A stretch of 18,924 bases of DNA from JBLNCE01 sp050260415 (GTDB taxonomy: Bacteria; Bacillota; UBA4882; JAAYXC01): positions 1 to 18,924 of the forward strand of contig JBLNCE010000106.1 of the NCBI GenBank assembly GCA_050260415.1, written 5' to 3'. Shown piece after piece: positions 14,407 to 18,924 of this stretch; the first letter of the stretch is position 1, and each line of letters opens with the position of its first letter. Position numbers and translations under genes: made by a program. Below the pieces are notes generated by a model that had not been told where the DNA came from, searched no databases, and worked only from the letters and a program-made list of their open reading frames with translations.

Positions 14407-15717
14407 TCAAGGAATATGAGGCCGAGGACTTGGCGCGGTGGGTCTGAGCCGGCCACTCACCCTGACATGCAGCAAGATCGTGGCCAGGACGGCGAGTACG
14501 GCGGCGTACCCGAAAGCCGTCATCGCGCCGAGTTTAGCGTAGACCAGGCCGAAGAGGATGCTGGCCGGCAGGGAAGCGAGGCCGATCGTGAAGTGGTACA
14601 TGCCGACCGCGGTACCGCGCAGGCCCGCGGGTGCCAGATCCACCACCAGCGCCTTCTCGCTTCCCTCGGTAAAACCGTAGTAGAGGGCGTAGAGCGCGAA
14701 GAGCGGCCAGGCCTGCCAGGCGCGGTTCATGAGCCCGAATCCCAGGTAGACAAGGGCATAGATGCCCCAGCCCAGCCGGATGAGGCTGCGGCGGCCGACC
14801 CGGTCGCTGAGTGACCCCAGCGGCGCGACGGTCAGCGTCTTGAAAGCGTGGAAGAACGCCCAGAGCAAGGGTACCATGGCCAAAGCCATGGTGCCCCTGG
14901 CGAACGCGGCGGTCTCGGCCCTGATCACCTCGGCGGCGCGCAGGACTAAGAACATATCCGTGGAGTTGCCGAGGGTAAAGAGCAGGAGACTGGCCAGGTA
15001 TAACCGATATTCCGCGCTAAAAACGCGCCAAGCCGGCCGGAAAGGCCTTCCCTCCCGCGCGGCGTGCGCGTCACGCAAGCAAAAGAGGATTATGGCCAGG
15101 CAGATCAGCCCCGGGACGGCGGAGATAAGGAAGATTGTCCTTAGCAAGGCCTCTTTCCCGGCTTCGCCAAGTCCCGGCTTCTCAAGCACGAAGAGGAGGA
15201 AGACCGCGAGCAAGGGACCGGCCACCGCCCCTAGATGGTCCATGCTCCGGTGGAAGCCGAACGCCTTGCCCCGGTATTCCGCCGGCGTGGACTCGGCGAT
15301 CAGGACGTCGCGCGGCGCGGAGCGGACGCCTTTGCCGATCCGGTCGGCCAAACGGATTGCGACCGGATGCCACCAGGCGGCCGCCAGGCCCGTCAGGGGG
15401 CGCACCACGCTGGAGATGCCGTAGCCGATCAGGACGAACGGTTTCTTGCGCTGGATCCGATCGGTCAGCGCACCCGCCCATAATTTGAGTAAAGCCGAGG
15501 TTGTCTCGGCCAGGCCCTCCAAGACACCGACGATCAAGGCGACCGAGACACCCCCGCCCACGCTGGCCAGGGAAAGAAAGACGGGCATGAGCGGGAAGAT
15601 CATCTCGCTGGCCGCATCGGTGAAGAAGGAAACGAGACCGACTAGAACGACATTGCGCGTGATCCCGGCAAAGATGCCGGGCCGGCGGGCGGACGGGATG
15701 GGCTCGGCGGCGGACAT
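14407..15717 (-). CDS. Major facilitator superfamily transporter
   Basis: A 436-residue membrane protein with about 12 hydrophobic segments in two halves, as in MFS secondary transporters. The cytoplasmic loop after the second helix (LWAGALTDRIQRKKPFVLIG) and its repeat in the second half (LGSLSDRVGRRSLIRLGWG) are the MFS signature G-x-x-x-D-R-x-x-R-K/R. DRIGKGVRSAPRDVLIAEST (conserved in one MFS subgroup with no settled substrate) is clear. AAEVIRAETAAFARG forms the central loop region. The ATG at 15717 has an AGGGGGG stretch about 11 bases upstream. It stands alone; the 3' end overlaps gene remnants on the other strand. Substrate unknown; efflux of a small molecule is a reasonable guess. 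Confidence 0.88.
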   Translation of the reverse strand: MSAAEPIPSARRPGIFAGITRNVVLVGLVSFFTDAASEMIFPLMPVFLSLASVGGGVSVALIVGVLEGLAETTSALLKLWAGALTDRIQRKKPFVLIGYGISSVVRPLTGLAAAWWHPVAIRLADRIGKGVRSAPRDVLIAESTPAEYRGKAFGFHRSMDHLGAVAGPLLAVFLLFVLEKPGLGEAGKEALLRTIFLISAVPGLICLAIILFCLRDAHAAREGRPFRPAWRVFSAEYRLYLASLLLFTLGNSTDMFLVLRAAEVIRAETAAFARGTMALAMVPLLWAFFHAFKTLTVAPLGSLSDRVGRRSLIRLGWGIYALVYLGFGLMNRAWQAWPLFALYALYYGFTEGSEKALVVDLAPAGLRGTAVGMYHFTIGLASLPASILFGLVYAKLGAMTAFGYAAVLAVLATILLHVRVSGRLRPTAPSPRPHIP

Positions 15718-16004
15718 CGGCTATAGCCCCCCTTGCTCTTGGCGGGTTTTTCGCAGGCTTCGGACGTGCATAGTAGTAATCTTCGTCGGACCCCCCGGTA
15801 ATCTCCTTCATTATTAATATGGGCTGTAAGTAGCCGAAGGGCTGGGGGGTAAGTGGCTTTCACCAATCGTGGCGACGCTGAAGATCGCAATCCCCATGAT
15901 CTTTTTTGGATCGAATTCGAAATCCGGGTTTAGGGAAGGAGCGATCCGGGATTGCTTCCCAAGTGCGCATCCCGGACCGCCCCCCTCTTCAGGGCTTACT
16001 GGAG
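15718..16004. other. Intergenic region between phosphatase and transporter
   Basis: 287 bp without a gene. It holds an 8-bp perfect inverted repeat, TCCGGGAT (15945-15952) with ATCCCGGA (15969-15976), loop 16, located 29 bases after the phosphatase stop on the minus strand. No T-run follows on that strand, so it is only a possible terminator. A small GATC-TTTTTTG-GATC repeat is near 15900. The promoter of the transporter should lie here but is not identified. Confidence 0.4.
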
Positions 16005-18251
16005 CTATTGCGTGATTACTTCGAGGATCGGATCATTGGAGGCGGCTTCCTTGCTGTTGAAATAGACGTTCTTCTTGACCGTCGCGCCTTGCGCCAGAAC
16101 GATGGTCACGATCTTATCGCCGGCATATTGGCTGTTCACGAAGTTCGTCACGTCGAATGAGTACCAGGCGGCGGCCGCGGGGATGTTCACGCTCGTGACG
16201 AGCGTCCCCTTGGCCGGCTTGTTGTTATAGGTGATGCCGGTCTCGGTCCAGGAATCGCCCGTGCAGGTGTATGCGTCCACGGAGGCCGGCGTGCCCTCGA
16301 TGGACGTGCAGTAAAGTTTCAGGATGGCGCTGGTGACGCTGCCGCCCGTAACGCCGTCGAGGTTGAACTTTAGATAGCCCTCCCTGATGTATGAGGCAGT
16401 CTCCGCGCCTTTGACCAGGATATTGGTGGATGTGCCGTTGTTGGCATCGGGGGCCGCGCCGCTGACGAATGAGTCGGCCGCGGGACTGAGATTGAACGTG
16501 CTGCCCCCTCCCGGGGTGGGCGTTGGCGTTGATGTCGGTGTCGCCGTTGGTGTCGGCGTCGGGGTAGGCGTCGGGGTCGGGGTGGGTGTTGGGCTCGGCG
16601 TCGGCGTTGTGCCGCCGCCCGATCCATAGACCCGGAATTCGTTGATGCTGATCCAGACGCCCGTGTAACCGGAGGCGCCGGTGACGGTCAGCTTGACGTA
16701 CCGGGCATCGATCGGGGCGAAGGTGTCGACGAGTACCGGACCGCCCTCGGAGTTGCCGAGCCGATTGACGACCTGCGTATAACTGGTGCCGTTGGTGGAG
16801 ACCTCCACCTTGTATTGGTAAGCGCGGTCGCTGAGCGGACAGACCTCGGTCCGGTTGATGTTGTATGTCGCGCCGAGATCCACCTGCATCCACTGGGGAT
16901 AGATATCGGCCGACCAGCGGGTCACCAGATCACCATCAACCGCATGGGAAGACTCGTTGCCCACCTGTTCCTTCGAGCAGGTCACCGGCTTGTTCAGCGC
17001 CAGGTTGGATCCGTCCGGGGACGGTAACGGCGTGGGTGTCGGAGTTGCGGTGGGCGTGGGTGTCGGCGTCCCCGGCGGCGGTGTAGGCGAAGCCGAGGGC
17101 GTGGGCTGAGGCCCTGATGTGACTGTATGGTCGAAAACTACGTTACCGGTCTTGGTGATGCCCCTCATGCGAATGGACGTCGGCGTCGCGTCGAAGATCA
17201 TGCCGATGTTGTCATCGATGGAGGAGTATAGCGAATAGGGTTTGATACCAAGTACGCCGGCGAGCATCCCCGCGGAGCCCGCGACAATGTGATAGAGGCC
17301 GTCCACATAATTGACCTGGAAGATGTGGTCGTGGCCGCCGATCACGAAGTCCACGCCGTTCGGCTCGAAGACCTGGTTGGTCAGATTGATCATATTGGGG
17401 TTTTCCATATGGCTGCCGCCGCCGCTGTATGCCGGCACGTGAGTGTAGACGATCTTCCAGGGCTTGTTGGATGCGGCGAGGTCCGCCGCCACCCAGTTGG
17501 CCTGGGCGGAACCTACATACCACGGCACAACCGCATTGTCGGAGGTATTCATGCACACAAAGTGTATATCACCGTAATCAAAGGAGAAATAACTCTGATG
17601 TCCCGAGGAATTGTTCGGTGCTTCGTTGAAGAACTCGGCGGTCTCGTTCCAATCCTCGTGGTTGCCGGTGGCGTTGGTGTACGGGCACGTGGCGAAGAGC
17701 GCCTTGGCGTTGGCCGTGAAAAACTCGCTCTTCCAGGCGGTATAGGCGCCTGGCTCGGCTGTATCGCCGGCGCAGATGATCATGCGCGGGTTGTAAGTCG
17801 CCAGGACCCCCGCCAGGGTGTTCCATCTCGCGGCATTGTCGCGGTTGTCGGCCATAAAGGCAAAACGGAAGCTCGTCCCCGGGTTGCAGGCGGTCCAGAA
17901 CGAGGATTCGGCCGAATATGCCCCCGCGTTCTGGTAGGCCCGGTAAAAGTATCTCGTATTGGCCGTGAGACTGGTCAGCTTGACTTTGTGCATGTACCTG
18001 TTGCCGTTCGGTGTGCTCAGCGTGTTATAGCGTGTCGTCGTGGCCGAATTGGTGTATGATCCCGGGCTCGTGCCGTACTGCACCGTCACCGTGGCGGTGG
18101 AATCGCACTCCACCAGCACGAAGACGCTGGTGGACGTGACCCCCGCCACCATCGGATTCATATCCGCGACCATGGTCGCCGAAGCGGGCGCGGAAACCGC
18201 CAGGAGGGCGGCCAAAGCCACGACCAGGGTGTAAGGTGTCAACCGTTTCAT
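16005..18251 (-). CDS. Secreted purple-acid-phosphatase-like metallophosphoesterase with CBM32-like and CBM96-like modules
   Basis: A 748-residue exported enzyme. Order: signal peptide 1-26 (cleavage after ASA); fibronectin-type-III-like N-terminal domain as in purple acid phosphatases, 27-122; metallophosphoesterase domain about 127-330 with D135, G162-D163, G196-N197-H198-E199, H271 (YTHVP) and G305-G306-H307-D308-H309; Pro/Thr linker 382-412; F5/8-type-C (CBM32-like) domain about 416-543; second Pro/Thr linker 549-580; C-terminal DNRLRE/CBM96-like domain about 586-748. The first motif is DNR rather than the common D-x-H. It should hydrolyse phosphate esters outside the cell while bound to polysaccharide. 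The start at 18251 begins the signal peptide, with a GGGGG box about 12 bases upstream. The next gene upstream on the same strand is lyase-like. Substrate unknown; phosphodiesterase activity is possible. Confidence 0.88.
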   Translation of the reverse strand: MKRLTPYTLVVALAALLAVSAPASATMVADMNPMVAGVTSTSVFVLVECDSTATVTVQYGTSPGSYTNSATTTRYNTLSTPNGNRYMHKVKLTSLTANTRYFYRAYQNAGAYSAESSFWTACNPGTSFRFAFMADNRDNAARWNTLAGVLATYNPRMIICAGDTAEPGAYTAWKSEFFTANAKALFATCPYTNATGNHEDWNETAEFFNEAPNNSSGHQSYFSFDYGDIHFVCMNTSDNAVVPWYVGSAQANWVAADLAASNKPWKIVYTHVPAYSGGGSHMENPNMINLTNQVFEPNGVDFVIGGHDHIFQVNYVDGLYHIVAGSAGMLAGVLGIKPYSLYSSIDDNIGMIFDATPTSIRMRGITKTGNVVFDHTVTSGPQPTPSASPTPPPGTPTPTPTATPTPTPLPSPDGSNLALNKPVTCSKEQVGNESSHAVDGDLVTRWSADIYPQWMQVDLGATYNINRTEVCPLSDRAYQYKVEVSTNGTSYTQVVNRLGNSEGGPVLVDTFAPIDARYVKLTVTGASGYTGVWISINEFRVYGSGGGTTPTPSPTPTPTPTPTPTPTPTATPTSTPTPTPGGGSTFNLSPAADSFVSGAAPDANNGTSTNILVKGAETASYIREGYLKFNLDGVTGGSVTSAILKLYCTSIEGTPASVDAYTCTGDSWTETGITYNNKPAKGTLVTSVNIPAAAAWYSFDVTNFVNSQYAGDKIVTIVLAQGATVKKNVYFNSKEAASNDPILEVITQ
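16512..16607 (-). repeat. Thr-Pro linker repeat (second) within the phosphatase gene
   Basis: This stretch encodes residues 549-580, almost pure Thr-Pro with a few Ser and Ala, ending in GGG. The DNA is a 6-bp-period degenerate repeat (GGCGTC/GGGGTC units on the plus strand). Such linkers are flexible, often glycosylated, and join catalytic and binding modules. The tract may vary in length through slippage. Confidence 0.85.
17016..17108 (-). repeat. Thr-Pro linker repeat (first) within the phosphatase gene
   Basis: Encodes residues 382-412, a Pro/Thr/Ser-rich linker between the phosphoesterase domain and the CBM32-like domain. It has the same 6-bp periodicity as the second linker but is less regular. 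Confidence 0.8.
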
Positions 18252-18502
18252 GCTCTTCGTTTACCCCCTTTTGTTACAGTGATATCTCTGAGGACGAGGG
18301 CGATCGTACCAGATGACCATTATGGCGATGCTCCCAGAAACGGGACGAAAGGCTTCATCGTCGGAAGGGTCATGCTTGACAAGATGCTTCTCGCCTCCTT
18401 TCCAATAGGCTGTGCGCCGGGGAACCATCGGGACGAACCGTTGATGGACGTGTTTGCCATGATGCTTGATTTGTGGCGCAATCACCGTGACAGTGAGTGA
18501 GG
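18252..18502. other. Intergenic region upstream of the phosphatase gene
   Basis: 251 bp between the lyase-like gene and the phosphatase on the minus strand. An AGGAGG lies near 18390 on the minus strand, but the only reading frame it could serve stops after 20 codons. A 73-codon frame on the plus strand has no family likeness or ribosome site. Short CACTGTCACGGTG-type symmetry sits near 18485-18498 after the lyase-like stop, without a T-run. Confidence 0.4.
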
Positions 18503-18924
18503 TTACCGGGGACTCAGCCAATCGGCGAAGGCGAACTGGCGCCCCAGGCCGCCGTTCCCATCGGGGAACAACGGGCCGTAGTTGACCCCATAGGCCTTGT
18601 TGACCTGTATGATGGGGACATCCATGCCTTGGTATGGCGGCGGGTAGCCGCCGGCAACATCCTTCATGAACGTGGCGCAGCGAAGCAGCCCCTGGTCGCC
18701 GCGCTCGTAGATGTCGGTGTAGCCCGCGTGGTAGAGGAGGCGCGCGGTCAGCATCCAGCCGCCCATCGTCTCCCAGCAATACTGGATGGCGGTGGTATCG
18801 AACTGCGGGTAAGGATACGCGGAGCGCGACGCGTCGTCGACGATGCAGCCGCTCTTCTGACCGGACGTTGACGGATTGACCGCCCACCAGTTGTCCGGGT
18901 CGTGGGCGTACGTGGCATCCCAGG
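18503..18924 (-). CDS. Alginate-lyase-like protein, C-terminal part (runs off the window)
   Basis: The last 140 codons of a gene whose 5' part lies beyond the right edge; the frame is open to the end of the window, so a start inside at 18766 is not needed. The visible sequence has AYPYPQFDTTAIQYCWETMG, GWMLTARLLYHAGYTDIYERGDQGLL and VNKAYGVNYGP...GRQFAFADWLSPR. This fits the C-terminal end of (alpha/alpha) toroid alginate-lyase-like proteins, where aromatic-rich Y-A-Y-G-T and T-D-W motifs close the barrel. The catalytic residues are not in view. Same strand as the carbohydrate-binding phosphatase 251 bp downstream, so a shared role in polysaccharide use is likely but unproven. Confidence 0.6.
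   Translation of the reverse strand, partial: WDATYAHDPDNWWAVNPSTSGQKSGCIVDDASRSAYPYPQFDTTAIQYCWETMGGWMLTARLLYHAGYTDIYERGDQGLLRCATFMKDVAGGYPPPYQGMDVPIIQVNKAYGVNYGPLFPDGNGGLGRQFAFADWLSPR

Noticed and set aside
15945..15976. Intrinsic terminator after the phosphatase gene
   Set aside because: The stem is good but the loop is 16 nt and no T-run follows on the transcribed strand.
17289..18059. 256-codon plus-strand open frame
   Set aside because: Shadow of the metallophosphoesterase gene; no ribosome site or domain.

Overview
The window is GC-rich bacterial DNA, about 60% GC by eye. A complete gerA-type spore germinant-receptor operon (A-B-C order, minus strand, about 1.2-4.9 kb) points to an endospore-forming Bacillota, probably one of the GC-rich anaerobic or thermophilic lineages. 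TTG and GTG starts and strong AGGAGG-type ribosome binding sites fit this. No rRNA, tRNA or CRISPR array was seen. The assignment is an inference from gene content. The mixture of decayed genes and low-complexity repeats suggests an accessory region or a metagenome-derived contig.

Layout. 1-291: upstream region with a weak promoter candidate. 292-1182 (+): a xylose-isomerase-like TIM-barrel sugar isomerase/epimerase. 1184-4877 (-): gerAA (split by one -1 frame change at 3813), gerAB and gerAC, all overlapping. 5077-6009 (-): a MarR-GNAT fusion. Its promoter is covered by two TTGAC/GTCAA palindromes exactly 21 bp apart, and it is divergent from 6175-7068 (+), a second TIM-barrel isomerase. 7178-7235: a long hairpin between convergent genes. 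7242-9371 (-): an exported VIT/vWA protein. 9372-10014: a gene-poor stretch holding a 174-bp palindromic element with 11-bp terminal inverted repeats and CG-phased hexamers. 10015-11472 (+): a cytoplasmic formylglycine sulfatase. 11867-12949 (+): a uroporphyrinogen-decarboxylase-superfamily protein, preceded by a second CG-phased hexamer tract and an acetyltransferase remnant. 12950-14450: a gene graveyard (nucleotidyltransferase, methyltransferase, DUF1801-like and DUF5655-like fragments) surrounding an intact hicB-hicA toxin-antitoxin pair. 14407-15717 (-): an MFS transporter. 16005-18251 (-): a secreted metallophosphoesterase with CBM32-like and CBM96-like modules. 18503-18924 (-): the 3' end of an alginate-lyase-like gene running off the window.

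How the genes fit together. The two isomerases, the sulfatase, the UROD-like protein, the sugar-binding phosphatase and the lyase-like fragment suggest breakdown of modified (sulfated or acidic) polysaccharides and handling of the released sugars. That link is by content only; the genes are not one operon. The ger operon is a separate sporulation module. I found no convincing wholly new multi-gene system. The most unusual items are the gerAA frame break at a perfect X XXY YYZ heptamer, the two-palindrome operator on the MarR-GNAT promoter, and the CG-phased hexamer elements.
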